Below are positions 24,263 to 33,005 of a stretch of DNA of 64,000 nt, in pieces (positions within the stretch are counted from its first letter, which is position 1; the number at the start of each line of letters is the position of its first letter). The stretch spans positions 50,903-114,902 of the forward strand of contig CAVVWN010000006.1 of the NCBI GenBank assembly GCA_963752045.1. The letters run 5' to 3'. This DNA is from DATKDF01 sp963752045 (GTDB taxonomy: Bacteria; Acidobacteriota; Vicinamibacteria; Vicinamibacterales; SCN-69-37). A model generated the notes under the pieces. That model was not told where the DNA came from. It did not search any database and worked only from the letters and a program-made list of their open reading frames with translations. The translations under genes and the position numbers were made by a program.

Positions 24263-25932
24263 ATGCGCACCAGACCCGGACTACTCGGCTTCGGCCTTGC
24301 CGCTGTCCTTGCGGCCACCGTCGTCGGCCTGCCGCTCAGAGCCGCTGACGAGCCCATCGACTACGCCTCGATCGCGAAGATCAAGGCCGAAGGCCTGCAG
24401 AACTCGCAGGTCATGGAGATTGCCAGCTACCTCACCGACGTGTACGGCCCGCGTCTTCGGGCTCCCCGAACATCCAGAAGGCCGGCGAGTGGGCCGTGTC
24501 GAAGATGAACGAGTGGGGGCTGACGAGCACGGCGCTCGAGCCGTGGACCGACAGCAGCGCCTTCCCCGCCGGCTGGTCGAACGACAAGTTCTATCTGGCC
24601 GCCGTCGAGCCGCAGGCGTTCCCGATCCCGGGCACGCCACGTGCCTGGACTCCCGGCACGAGCGGGCTCATTCGCGGTCAGGCGATGCTCATCACCGAGA
24701 CCGAGGAGGCCGACCTGCAGAAGTACGTCGGCAAGCTGAAGGGCGCCTTCGTGCTGCCGTCGGCACCACCCGACGTGGCGGCGTTCTGGACACCCTCGGC
24801 CCAGCGTCTGACGCGTGAGGATCTCGACCGGGCCGAGACGCCGCAGCCGCCCGAGTTCGGCGTGGGCGCGCCGGGCGGACGCGGGCGCGGCGCGGCAGCC
24901 GCCGGCGGCAGGGGCCGGGGCGGCGCGGCGAGCTTCAACCGTGACGACTTCTTCCGCGAGCAGGGCGTCGCCATGATCTTCACGACGCACGCGCGCGGCC
25001 ATGGCGTGTACTCGATCGGCGGCGCCAGCCGCACGGCCGACCCCGCCACGGTGCTGCCGAACATCTCCATCCCGGCCGAGCAGTACGGCCGCATCGCGCG
25101 CATGCTCGAAAAAGGCGTGGCGGTCACGCTCGAAGCGGACGTCAAGAACACCTACCACCCGAATCCGACGATGTTCAACGTCGTGGGTGAGATTCGAGGC
25201 ACCGACAAGGCCGACGAGCTCGTCATGCTGGGCGGCCACTTCGATTCGTGGCACGCGTCGACCGGCGCCACCGACAACGCGGCCGGCTCGGCGGCCATGA
25301 TGGAAGCGATGCGGATTCTCAAGGTCAGCGGCGTGCCGCTGCGCCGCACGGTGCGCATCGGTCTCTGGAACGGCGAGGAGCAGGGCCTGATCGGATCGCG
25401 CGACTACGTGGCGAAGCACTTCGCGAGCCGCGGCGCGGCGCCGGCCGCTCCCGGCGGCGGCGGCGCGGGCGGACGCGGCGGCGGTCGCGGCGGCCCGCAG
25501 GGTCCGCTCGAGCTCAAGCCGGCGCACGCCAAGTTTGCCGCCTACTTCAACATCGACAACGGCACCGGCGCCCTCCGCGGCGTGTACCTCCAGGGCAACC
25601 CGGCCGTCGCCCCGATCTTCCGCGCCTGGATGGAGCCGCTGCGCGACATCGGCATGACGCACCTCAACCCCGGCAACACCGGCGGCACCGACCACCAGTC
25701 GTTCGACGGCGTCGGCCTGCCAGGCTTCCAGTTCATCCAGGACCCGGTGGAATACAACTCGCTCACCCACCACTACAACCTGGACAGCTGGGAACGCCTC
25801 CAGCCAACCGACATGATGCGGCAGGCAACGATCGCGGCAGCCTTCGCCTTCCTCGCCGCCAACCGCGAAGAGATGTTGCCGAGAAAACCCCTGCCGACAC
25901 CCGGCGCCGGACGAGGCCGGGGAGGGAACTGA
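24263..25932 (+). pseudogene. M28 family metallopeptidase, frameshifted
   Basis: A secreted zinc aminopeptidase-like gene of about 556 codons, split by one lost base near 24459. The first part begins MRTRPGLLGF with a signal peptide and reaches DVYGPRL; the second frame continues SPNIQKAGEWAVSKMNEWG. Zinc ligands are intact in the second part: GGHFDSWHASTGATDNAAG, NGEEQGLIGS and DHQSFDGVGLPGFQ with HHYNLDSW near the end. Two Gly/Arg-rich inserts interrupt the core. Because all catalytic residues survive and only one base is missing, a consensus error is as likely as real inactivation. The start has GAGGAG upstream. Confidence 0.85.
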
Positions 25933-25986
25933 ATCTGGGATCTGGGATCTGGGATCTGGGATGTGAAATCTCGGATCTGGAATCTA
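25933..25986. repeat. GATCTGG heptamer tract (site 2)
   Basis: About seven imperfect 7-bp units (GATCTGG, with GATGTGA and AATCTCG variants) directly follow the M28 stop codon. Confidence 0.7.
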
Positions 25987-25988
25987 CT

Positions 25989-26012
25989 GGAGGGGCGGGC
26001 TTCAGCCCGCCC
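25989..26012 (+). terminator. REP-half hairpin acting as terminator
   Basis: GGGCGGGC and GCCCGCCC form an 8-bp stem with loop TTCA, followed by TTTCTTTT. This is a good intrinsic terminator for the upstream M28 gene and lies between convergent genes. The hairpin sequence is the first half of the 54-nt palindrome found at 51637 and 53041, and also occurs at 50343. Confidence 0.75.
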
Positions 26013-26021
26013 TTTCTTTTG

Positions 26022-26555
26022 TCAGCGTCCGAACGGCAGCGAGACGCCGAACGTGAATCGGGTCTCGCGGAAGCTCACCGTCCCGGCGGGATCCTCGGGA
26101 TCGTCGACGCGCACGGTTCGGAAGTCCAGTTGGCCGCGTAGGTTGAGCAGGTCCGTGATCCGGATGTCGAGGCCGACGCCCGGTTGCCAGGCGAAGTCGT
26201 TGAGCCCGCAGCAGTGCTCGTAGCCGACGAGGAACTGGCCGAACACCTGCGCCTCGCGGTTGCCCAGCGTCAGGCGACCGCCGCCCATGTACGAGGTAAT
26301 CGTGAAGTCCTCGTAGCGGTGAAACGCGAAGTCGCCCACCGGGCCGAGGCCCACGTGCTCGCCGACGGCGAAGTTCTTGGCCCCGTCCACCGCGAACCCG
26401 AACGCAGTCGCATCATCGCTCTTGAGAAACGACGCGCCCACGCCGATGACGCCGCGGTTGACCGGATTCTGGGCCCGAGCCGGTGCGGCGAAGGCCAGGG
26501 CACACACGACGACAATCGCGGCAACCGCGAGACCCCTCCGCACGACTCCCTCCAT
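26022..26555 (-). CDS. small outer-membrane beta-barrel protein
   Basis: About 177 residues starting MEGVVRRGLAVAAIVVV with a signal peptide ending in ARAQ. The mature part has alternating strands and glycine turns (GRLTLGNREAQVFGQFLVGY, GVGLDIRITDLLNLRGQLDF) and ends in a strand with terminal residues typical of small OmpA/OprF-like barrels. An upstream ATG at 26588 would add 11 residues. It follows the amidohydrolase gene on the same strand with a short gap. Function unknown. Confidence 0.72.
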   Translation of the reverse strand: MEGVVRRGLAVAAIVVVCALAFAAPARAQNPVNRGVIGVGASFLKSDDATAFGFAVDGAKNFAVGEHVGLGPVGDFAFHRYEDFTITSYMGGGRLTLGNREAQVFGQFLVGYEHCCGLNDFAWQPGVGLDIRITDLLNLRGQLDFRTVRVDDPEDPAGTVSFRETRFTFGVSLPFGR

Positions 26556-26593
26556 CTGCTCGCTTCCGATTCGGCGCCCGGACTTCACGCCGC

Positions 26594-28024
26594 CTACCAG
26601 AGACCGACTCGACCGGTCACCGAGGCGACCAGCCGCGCCGGATCGTAGCCGATGCCGGCGCGGAAGACCGTGTCGACCTTCCGCACGTCGGCAATCGTCG
26701 TCGACGGATCGCCGCTCGTGAGGACGAGGTCCGCCTGCTTGCCAACCTCGAGGCTGCCGATGCGCGCCTCACGTCCGAGATACCGCGCGCCGTTGAGCGT
26801 GGCGATGCGGATGGCCTCGACCGGCGAGAAGCCCGCTTCGACGAGCAACTCGATCTGCCGCTGGTTCGCGTAGCCGGGGACGACGCCGCCAGAGCCGGTG
26901 GGATCGGTGCCGGCCACGAGCAGGCCGCCGGCGTCGGCAAACGCCTTCTCGAGCAGCATCTCCTTCGGCAGCAGTTCCGAGTAGAGCGACTGGCGCGTGG
27001 ACACGCGCTCGAAGGTCTGCTGGAACTGTTCCTTGAGCTGCGGCAGCAGCACGTCGAGTCCTGGCGGGAACGGACGGTTCGGCGTGAAGGTCTCGAAGAC
27101 GGTGAGCGTGGACGTGAGCGCGACGTCCGCTGTCGACGAGCGTTTTGACGAGCGCGCGGAAAGGCTCGCCCGTCGGATCGAGCGACGCGATGGACCGCTG
27201 GCCGGCCTGCTGCCCCGGACACACGTCCGGCTGCTTGTCGGCGACGAAGTCGGTCGAAGCCAGGAAGCCGTGTTCGAGATTGTCGATGCCGAGCGCGGCC
27301 GCTTCCGCATACGTCACCGAGCACAGATGGCCGGTCACTTTAGGCCGCGCGTGTGCGCCTCGTCGATCGCGGCGCCGAGCGCCGCGCGCGAGATCTGCAT
27401 GTAGGCCTTGAACGACGTCGCGCCCATGTCGGCCCAGTAGGCCACCTGCCGCCGCGCGTCGTCGGCCTCGGTGATCGTGTTCATCTGCTGGAACGTGTTC
27501 GGGCCGTTCAGATACGGCGCGGTGGCGTCGATGTCGGGACCAACCTTCCGGCCGCTCTCGACGAGGCGCTTGAGGTTCAGGTCCATGAACCCGTTCACGT
27601 TGCCGCCCGTCCTCATCGTCGTCACGCCACCGGCAAGGTAGAGGCGGACGAAGCTCTCGCCGAGCTGGCCGTACACGCCCGGGCCGGTCGGGTAATACAG
27701 GTGCTCGTGGAGCATGACGATGCCCGGCATCACGCTCTTGCCGGCGCCGTCGATGACGGTGGCGCCTTCGGGAATCGCCGTCGACGCCGACGGCCCGATC
27801 GCGGCGATGTTCCCGTCACGAATCACCAGCGTCTGGTCCGGCCGGGCCGGCGCCCCCGTGCCGTCGATGACACGCACGTGGGTGATGGCGACCACGGGCG
27901 CCTGCACCTTGATGAACTGCTGTGCCGCATTCCCGCCGCCGCGCTGGGCCGACACGTAGCCGGTGACGCCCCAGGCCACGGCCGCGGCCGTCACGAGCGC
28001 CATTGCCAGTCGAGCTCTAGTCAT
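26594..28024 (-). pseudogene. amidohydrolase family protein with two compensating frameshifts
   Basis: A 476-codon exported amidohydrolase broken by one lost base near 27339 (reading GLK then stop, where GLKVTGHLC is expected) and one extra base near 27131, after which the original frame resumes. The N-terminus has a signal peptide ending near YVSAQ and the metal-site segment GIVMLHEHLYYP; the middle frame has TGHLCSVTYAEAA and NLEHGFL; the third segment has VAGTDPTGSGG, RIATLNGARYLG and GSLEVGKQADLVL. All family motifs survive, so errors in the sequence are likely. The substrate is unknown (a secreted cyclic-imide or peptide hydrolase is typical). It is followed by the small barrel gene. Confidence 0.83.
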
Positions 28025-28034
28025 AGACCGCCGA

Positions 28035-28083
28035 TTCTATCTGGGATCTGGGATCTGGAATCTGGGATCTGGGATGTGAGATC
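28035..28083. repeat. GATCTGG heptamer tract (site 3)
   Basis: Six imperfect units immediately upstream of the amidohydrolase start on its 5' side. Confidence 0.65.
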
Positions 28084-28096
28084 TGCTACGAAGATG

Positions 28097-28324
28097 CCAC
28101 CGTTGAGAACGTGGAGTTCATGGAGAACCTCAGGCGAACACAGGCCGCAGCAGCGCCTGGTCCCCGTGGCCGCGAGCGGCGCTCGCGCGGCCTCCGGCCG
28201 CGGGCGTCGGGTCCGGCCGGGCGCCGATGAGCCGCCCAGCCCGGGGACGAGCGCAGGACGGGGCGGCTCATCGGCGCCCGGTCGGACCCGACGGGGCCAC
28301 GGCGACACGGGACGGCCCGCGCAC
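28097..28324. repeat. GTCGGGTCC long-palindrome element (copy B)
   Basis: A 31-nt arm at 28206-28236 pairs with 28262-28292 with one mismatch. About 100 nt of 5' sequence (from CCACCGTTGAGAACGTGGAG at 28097 through a GC hairpin) is shared with copy C in inverted orientation. The spacer from the amidohydrolase to rfbA (28025-28456) otherwise has no gene. Confidence 0.78.
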
Positions 28325-28443
28325 CTCCACGGGCTCCACGTCTCCATGGTCCCCCGGCTCTGGCGTCCGGTACCGCCACGGTCCTGTTCGTCGTGTGCGG
28401 GCGTCGCGGCACGCGACGTGGACAACTGGAATCTGGGAGCGGA

Positions 28444-28459
28444 TAGAATCGCTTGCGTG
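28444..28459 (+). promoter_or_regulatory. -10 box and leaderless GTG start of rfbA
   Basis: TAGAAT (28444-28449) lies 7 nt before GTG (28457). No Shine-Dalgarno sequence is possible between them. Confidence 0.5.
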
Positions 28460-29338
28460 ACGACGAAGGGCATCATCCTCGCGGGCGGATCGGGTACGCG
28501 GCTGTATCCGCTGACCAGGTCGGTGAGCAAGCAGCTCATGCCGGTGTACGACAAGCCGATGATCTACTTTCCGCTCACCACGCTGATGCTCGCCGGCATC
28601 CGCGAGGTGCTCGTCATCACGACGCCCCAGGACCAGCCGCTCTTCCAGGGCCTGCTGGGCGACGGCGCGCAGTGGGGACTGCGGCTGTCGTATGCCGTGC
28701 AGCCCGAGCCGGGCGGGCTGGCGCAGGCGTTTCTCATCGGCCGGGATTTCGTGGCGGGCGAGCCGGTTGCGCTCGTGCTCGGCGACAACATCTTCTATGG
28801 CCAGGGCTTTCCGGAGCTGCTGCAGGCGGCCGCCCATCGCGACCGCGGCGCCACCATCTTCGGCTATCGCGTGAAGAACCCGGAGTCCTACGGTGTTGCC
28901 GAGTTCGACGCCGAAGGACGCGTCGTCGGCATCGAGGAAAAGCCGGCTCGTCCCCGGTCGCACTACGCGGTCACCGGCCTCTACTTCTACGACGCCGACG
29001 TCGTGGACCTTGCGGCGTCGCTTCGGCCGTCGGCCCGCGGCGAGCTGGAGATCACCGACCTCAACCGGCGGTACCTGGAACGCGGCACGCTGCACCTCGA
29101 GAAGCTCGGCCGCGGCATCGCCTGGCTCGACACGGGACACCCGGACAGCCTGCTCGAGGCCGCGCAGTACGTGCAGACCATCCAGGCGCGGCAGGGCCTC
29201 CAGATCGCCTCGCCGGAGGAAATCGCCTTCCGCATGGGCTGGATCAGCGCCGAAGAACTGCGCCGCTCGGTCGAGCCGCTCGCCAAGACCGACTACGGCC
29301 GCTACCTGCTCGACCTCGCCGACGACGAGGAAGCGTGA
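28457..29338 (+). CDS. rfbA: glucose-1-phosphate thymidylyltransferase
   Basis: A 293-residue nucleotidyltransferase making dTDP-glucose from dTTP and glucose-1-phosphate, the first step to dTDP-rhamnose. The signature GGSGTRLYPLTRSVSKQLMP is at residue 9, followed by VYDKPMIYFPLTTLM, LGDNIFYGQGF near residue 110, and GIAWLDTGHPDSLLEA near 220. Length is exactly that of RfbA. No other rhamnose genes are adjacent, so the gene is isolated between two repeat clusters. Start is GTG at 28457; the frame is open far upstream but that part is repeat sequence. Confidence 0.95.
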   Translation: MTTKGIILAGGSGTRLYPLTRSVSKQLMPVYDKPMIYFPLTTLMLAGIREVLVITTPQDQPLFQGLLGDGAQWGLRLSYAVQPEPGGLAQAFLIGRDFVAGEPVALVLGDNIFYGQGFPELLQAAAHRDRGATIFGYRVKNPESYGVAEFDAEGRVVGIEEKPARPRSHYAVTGLYFYDADVVDLAASLRPSARGELEITDLNRRYLERGTLHLEKLGRGIAWLDTGHPDSLLEAAQYVQTIQARQGLQIASPEEIAFRMGWISAEELRRSVEPLAKTDYGRYLLDLADDEEA

Positions 29339-29452
29339 ATCTGGAATCTGGGATCTGGGATCTGGAATCTCTAACGCACCCCGCCGCACCCCGCCGCACC
29401 CTGACGCACCCGACGCACCCCGACGCACCCCGACGCACCCCGACGCACCTGG
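29337..29452. repeat. GATCTGG tract (site 4) followed by GCACCCCGAC tandem repeat
   Basis: Heptamer units (29337-29371) switch abruptly to about eight GCACCCCGAC/GCACCCCGCC units of 9 to 10 bp (29378-29450). They fill the gap between convergent rfbA and the DUF4159 gene. Confidence 0.7.
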
Positions 29453-29453
29453 T

Positions 29454-30206
29454 CTAGTGCGTCAACGCGTAGATCAGGTAGTTGATCCCGAGCTTCCAGG
29501 CCTCGTTGGTGGTGTCGACCGGGAAGACGCCTTCGCCCGACCATTCCCAGTACTCGGCCAGGTCGTTGTTGTAGTTGACGAGGGCCATCATCCGGCCGGC
29601 CGGGTCGTTGCCTTCGAACACGGCGTAGTAGATCGGGTCCACGCGCACGAGCGGGTGCGGCACGTCGATGTCGTCGATCTCGAAGAACGAGTGGAAGATG
29701 GGATGGCGCGCGTCGATCTCGATGAACTCGGCTTCGGGCAGCGCGCGCCGGAACGCGGCCTCGAAGTTCACCCACTGGCCCGCCTCGAAGTCGTCGAAGA
29801 TGACGAACCCGCCCTTGAGCAGGTGCTCGCGCAGATTCTGCGCGCCGGTCTCACTGATGCTCCAGAAGCCCGGCTCTGACACATAGAGGATCGGGTTCCG
29901 GAAGATCTCCGGGTCCTCGAGATCGAACACGTTCGTCCGCTCGAGGTTCGGATTGAGCGAGGTCAGCGACTGCATGAGCATCGACAGCTGCTCGTCGGCG
30001 CGCGGATAGTCGTGCGCCCACGACGACCCGCCACGAAACCCGCGACTGCCGTACCGGATGCGACTGAACGTGAACCGCCCGTTGTAGGGAACGTTCTCGT
30101 AGGCCGGCGTAAAGAAGCGCGACCCGCGCTGCCCAGGAACTGCGGCCATCACGCCGACACTCAAGACCAGCGCAAGCCCGCCGGCCACCACCCGCTTCAC
30201 TGACAT
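29454..30206 (-). CDS. DUF4159 domain-containing secreted protein
   Basis: A 250-residue protein with a signal peptide (MSVKRVVAGGLALVLSVGV) and a DUF4159 domain: YNGRFTFSRIRYGS, WAHDYPRADEQL near residue 70, GGFVIFDDFEAGQW near 145, HPIFHSFFEI near 180 and a final NLIYAL segment. DUF4159 proteins have a glutamine-amidotransferase-like fold and are often secreted in Acidobacteriota; no reaction is established. The true start is the ATG at 30206; upstream codons in the same frame lie in repeat DNA. Confidence 0.85.
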   Translation of the reverse strand: MSVKRVVAGGLALVLSVGVMAAVPGQRGSRFFTPAYENVPYNGRFTFSRIRYGSRGFRGGSSWAHDYPRADEQLSMLMQSLTSLNPNLERTNVFDLEDPEIFRNPILYVSEPGFWSISETGAQNLREHLLKGGFVIFDDFEAGQWVNFEAAFRRALPEAEFIEIDARHPIFHSFFEIDDIDVPHPLVRVDPIYYAVFEGNDPAGRMMALVNYNNDLAEYWEWSGEGVFPVDTTNEAWKLGINYLIYALTH

Positions 30207-30208
30207 GC

Positions 30209-30236
30209 GATCAGATCCCAGATCCCAGATCCCAGT
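30209..30236. repeat. GATCTGG heptamer tract (site 5, inverted)
   Basis: Reverse-oriented units (CAGATCC) directly upstream of the DUF4159 start. Confidence 0.6.
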
Positions 30237-30240
30237 TGTT

Positions 30241-30487
30241 GTGCGCCGGCCGCCCCGTGTCGTCCAGAGGTCGCCGTGGCTCCGTCGGGTCCGACCGGGC
30301 GCCGACGAGCCGCCCCGTACCCCGTACGGCACCGGACCACCGGACTCGGCGGCTCATCGGCGCCTGGCCGGACCCGACGCCACCGGCCGGAGGCCGCGCG
30401 AGCGCCGCTCGCGGCCACGGCGACCAGGCGGTGCCACGGCCTGTGCTCGCCGGAGGCCCTCCATGCACTCCACGTTCTCAACGGTGG
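30241..30487. repeat. GTCGGGTCC long-palindrome element (copy C)
   Basis: A 31-nt arm at 30284-30314 pairs with 30348-30378 with few mismatches. Its right flank is the reverse complement of the left flank of copy B, so B and C are inverted copies of one unit of about 230-247 nt bracketing rfbA and DUF4159. Confidence 0.78.
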
Positions 30488-30488
30488 T

Positions 30489-30527
30489 ATCCCAGATCCC
30501 AGATTCCAGATTCCAGATCCCAGATGC
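30489..30527. repeat. GATCTGG heptamer tract (site 6, inverted)
   Basis: About five inverted units abut palindrome copy C, just beyond the 3' end of the transporter gene. Copy B is likewise preceded by a heptamer tract at 28035-28083. Confidence 0.65.
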
Positions 30528-30539
30528 ACTGTTCGCCCT

Positions 30540-31868
30540 CTAAGCCAGGGCGAACAGCATTCCCGCGATCCCCACGCCAACCGCAAGCGCGACGCCGCCT
30601 GCGGCAAACCGGATCCATCGTCCGTACGGCACGCCGGCCGCCAGCAGCACGGCCATGAGCGCGCCGTTGGTCGGCGTGAGAAGCTCGGTGAGCCCGGCCC
30701 CCGTCTGATAGGCCAGCACGGTGACCTGCCGCGGGACGTCGACGAGATCAGACAGCGGCACGAGCACGGGCATCGTCAGCACCGCCTGGCCGCTCACGCT
30801 CGGCACGGCCACGTGAATCACCGCGTGCACGGGAATCATCAGGAGCGATGCGAGCACGGCCGGCGCCTCGGCGAGCGGCGAGGCCAGTCCGTTCAGAATC
30901 GTGTCGATGACGCGGCCGTCGGCGAGCACGAGCGAGATGCTGCGAGCCACGCCGACGAGCACGGCCGCCGGCAGCAGGCTCTGCATCCCGTCGAGGTAGG
31001 CGAGCGTCGTGCCGGCCACACCAAGGCCTCCGATGAGGCCGGCGAGAACGCCGGCCACGAGGAAGCCGGCCGACAGTTCGTTGAACCCCCACCCGAGGTA
31101 CATCGCGCCGTAGACGTAGGCGGCCATCGGCGCGACGAGCATGACGAAGATGCCGACGTCTCCGGCCGTGGCGCCTCCCGTGCCGGCATGAGCCGGCTCG
31201 GCCGGCGTCACCCGCGTTGCCGCCGCGTATCTCATCGTCCAGCCCGTCCACGCCACGAGCCCGGTCGCGAACATCGCCATCCGCAGGCCGATTCCCGATA
31301 CCGGTGGCAGCTCGGCCAGCTTCATGGCGATCCCGGCCTGGAACGGATTGGTGGGACCGAAGGCGCTGCCGATCATCGCGGCGCCGAGACTCATCGCGAC
31401 GACGACCACCGCATCGAAGCCGAGCCCGCGACCGAGGATGAGCAGCACGGGCACGAGCGGGATGATCTCCTCCTGCATGTTCTCGAGCGCGCCCATCGAC
31501 GCGAAGAAGAACGAGAGGACGGGAATGGCGAGGTAGCCGCGCGTGCGGAATCGGGCGACGAGCGACCCGACCAGACGCCCGAGCGTGCCGAGCTTGTCGA
31601 CGACGACCCACGCGCCGCCGACGAAGAGAATGACGGCGATGACGTCGGCTGCCTCGACCAGGCCGCGCGGGATCGCGACGATCGCCGCAAACGGCCCGAC
31701 CGGCGCCGGCTCGACCGCCTGATACGTGCCGGCCACCACCACGCGCCGGCCGGTCACCGGATCGTCGCGCCGGTCGTACTCGCCGGCCGGCAGCATCCAC
31801 GTGAGCGCGGCGGCCGCGCCGACGGCCGCGACGAGCAGGACGAGCGGATGAGGAAGCTTCAGCGTCAC
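30540..31868 (-). CDS. YfcC-like (AbgT/C4-dicarboxylate) ion transporter
   Basis: A 442-residue membrane protein with about 11-12 hydrophobic segments. The start of the mature region (LPHPLVLLVAAVGAAAALTW then LPAGEYDR) and the blocks PRGLVEAADVIAVILFVGGA, EEIIPLVPVLLILGRG and FGPTNPFQAGIA are typical of the YfcC family in the ion-transporter superfamily, which move dicarboxylates, aminoacyl compounds or short peptides. Start is GTG at 31868, overlapping the stop of a small upstream gene by four bases (GTGA). Substrate unknown. Confidence 0.85.
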   Translation of the reverse strand: MTLKLPHPLVLLVAAVGAAAALTWMLPAGEYDRRDDPVTGRRVVVAGTYQAVEPAPVGPFAAIVAIPRGLVEAADVIAVILFVGGAWVVVDKLGTLGRLVGSLVARFRTRGYLAIPVLSFFFASMGALENMQEEIIPLVPVLLILGRGLGFDAVVVVAMSLGAAMIGSAFGPTNPFQAGIAMKLAELPPVSGIGLRMAMFATGLVAWTGWTMRYAAATRVTPAEPAHAGTGGATAGDVGIFVMLVAPMAAYVYGAMYLGWGFNELSAGFLVAGVLAGLIGGLGVAGTTLAYLDGMQSLLPAAVLVGVARSISLVLADGRVIDTILNGLASPLAEAPAVLASLLMIPVHAVIHVAVPSVSGQAVLTMPVLVPLSDLVDVPRQVTVLAYQTGAGLTELLTPTNGALMAVLLAAGVPYGRWIRFAAGGVALAVGVGIAGMLFALA

Positions 31869-32023
31869 ACGAGCGTGTGGTGACCTGGGCTGGTGTCGAC
31901 CGACGACAGCGGGCCCTTGCGCCGGCGATAGCGAACGCCGGCGATGACGGCCGCCCCGCCGATGAACGCCAGGCCGGCCAGGTTGGGGACACGAACGCCG
32001 CGATGAACGCCGGTTCCGGTCAT
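31865..32023 (-). CDS. 52-residue single-span membrane peptide coupled to the transporter
   Basis: A short frame beginning MTGTGVHRGVRVPN, then one transmembrane segment (about LAGLAFIGGAAVIAGV) and a basic patch RYRRRKG that would stay inside the cell. It has an AAGGGGG ribosome binding site, a candidate -10 box TAGAAT (minus strand, 32042-32047), and its TGA overlaps the GTG of the transporter gene. These are strong signs of a real gene. I recognise no family; it may be a small accessory subunit of the YfcC-like transporter. Confidence 0.6.
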   Translation of the reverse strand: MTGTGVHRGVRVPNLAGLAFIGGAAVIAGVRYRRRKGPLSSVDTSPGHHTLV

Positions 32024-32041
32024 GTGAACCCCCTTGCCGGT

Positions 32042-32047
32042 ATTCTA
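32042..32047 (-). promoter_or_regulatory. -10 box of the small membrane peptide / transporter operon
   Basis: TAGAAT on the minus strand, 18 nt upstream of the ATG at 32023, with AAGGGGG between. This operon, unlike the leaderless genes, has a short leader with a ribosome binding site. Confidence 0.4.
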
Positions 32048-32105
32048 CGCCCGCCCACACCCACCGGAGGGGCGGGCCGGAGGGGCGGGCCCCTCCTTGC
32101 GACGA

Positions 32106-32930
32106 TCACCCGCCGAAACACTCCGGCTTCGAGCGCGCGATCGAACGCCGCTGCCGTGCGGCCATCTCGACGAGCCTGCGCAATTCGGCGATGGGCTCGG
32201 GGTTGTCGTCCACCTGCAGCCGCAGGACGACGTCGTTGTTGAGCCACACGCCGCATCCTTTCTTGACGACGAGCATCGCCGCCGATTGCTTGCCGCGGGT
32301 GTCGCCGCCGGCGGCCTGTCCGGCCTCGAGCGCCGCCAGCAGTCGCAGCGAGAGGTGGTTGGCGTTTCCGCTCTCGTCGAGCTCGGTGCGCTCGAAGGCG
32401 GCCACCATGTCGGCCACGACCGCTTCGCCGGCGAGGATGTTGCCCTGCGCGGTGACGTACTTGCCCTGCTTGTCACCCGCCCACGGCGTCGCCTTCGGTC
32501 CCGTGTAGGCGGCCACTTCGCCCGCGAGATTGACGACGGCGAACTGCCGGCCTTCCTTCGTCCATCGTCCGGGATCGGGATCCGGATCGCGATTCCAGAT
32601 CGTCGTGATGATGTCTTTCGGCGCCATCCCCTGCCGCAGAAGCTCGATCGCCTGCGGCCCGTAGCTCACGTCGACGATCGCCTGCGTGGCCGCCGCGCCC
32701 ACGCCGGCCTCGGCCCACAGCACGCCGTTGCCGACCGAGAACACGCGCGACTGCACCGCGCCGCCCACTTCACCCGTGCGCGGATCGAAACCCAGGATGG
32801 AGAAGGTGCCCGGAAACTCCGGCTCCGCGGCGGCCTGACTCACACCAAGGCCCGCCGTCCCGGCCGCCACCAGGCTCACACTCACCACAAGCAACGCACC
32901 GACGATCAGAAACCTCGACATCCGACCCAT
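32106..32930 (-). CDS. DUF1028 domain-containing secreted protein
   Basis: A 274-residue protein with a signal peptide (MSRFLIVGALLVVSVSLVAA) and a full DUF1028 domain: GTFSILGFDPRTGEVGGAVQ, then WAEAGVGAAATQAIVDVSYG, GDKQGKYVTAQGNIL and HLSLRLLAALEAGQAAGGD. DUF1028 proteins resemble Ntn-hydrolases. The last part (about residues 225-274) holds a short extra domain. The start at 32930 has GGGGAGGGG a few bases upstream; MSRF at 32921 is an alternative. It lies between the alpha/beta hydrolase gene and the small-peptide/transporter operon on the same strand. Confidence 0.86.
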   Translation of the reverse strand: MGRMSRFLIVGALLVVSVSLVAAGTAGLGVSQAAAEPEFPGTFSILGFDPRTGEVGGAVQSRVFSVGNGVLWAEAGVGAAATQAIVDVSYGPQAIELLRQGMAPKDIITTIWNRDPDPDPGRWTKEGRQFAVVNLAGEVAAYTGPKATPWAGDKQGKYVTAQGNILAGEAVVADMVAAFERTELDESGNANHLSLRLLAALEAGQAAGGDTRGKQSAAMLVVKKGCGVWLNNDVVLRLQVDDNPEPIAELRRLVEMAARQRRSIARSKPECFGG

Positions 32931-32946
32931 GACCCCTCCCCAGAAG

Positions 32947-33005
32947 CACCCCGTCGCACCCCGCCGCACCCGTCGCACCCGCGCACCCGACGCACCCTGA
33001 CGCAC
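32947..33005. repeat. GCACCC tandem repeat
   Basis: About five imperfect GCACCCCGTC/GCACCCGTC units fill the gap between the hydrolase stop and the DUF1028 start. Confidence 0.6.
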
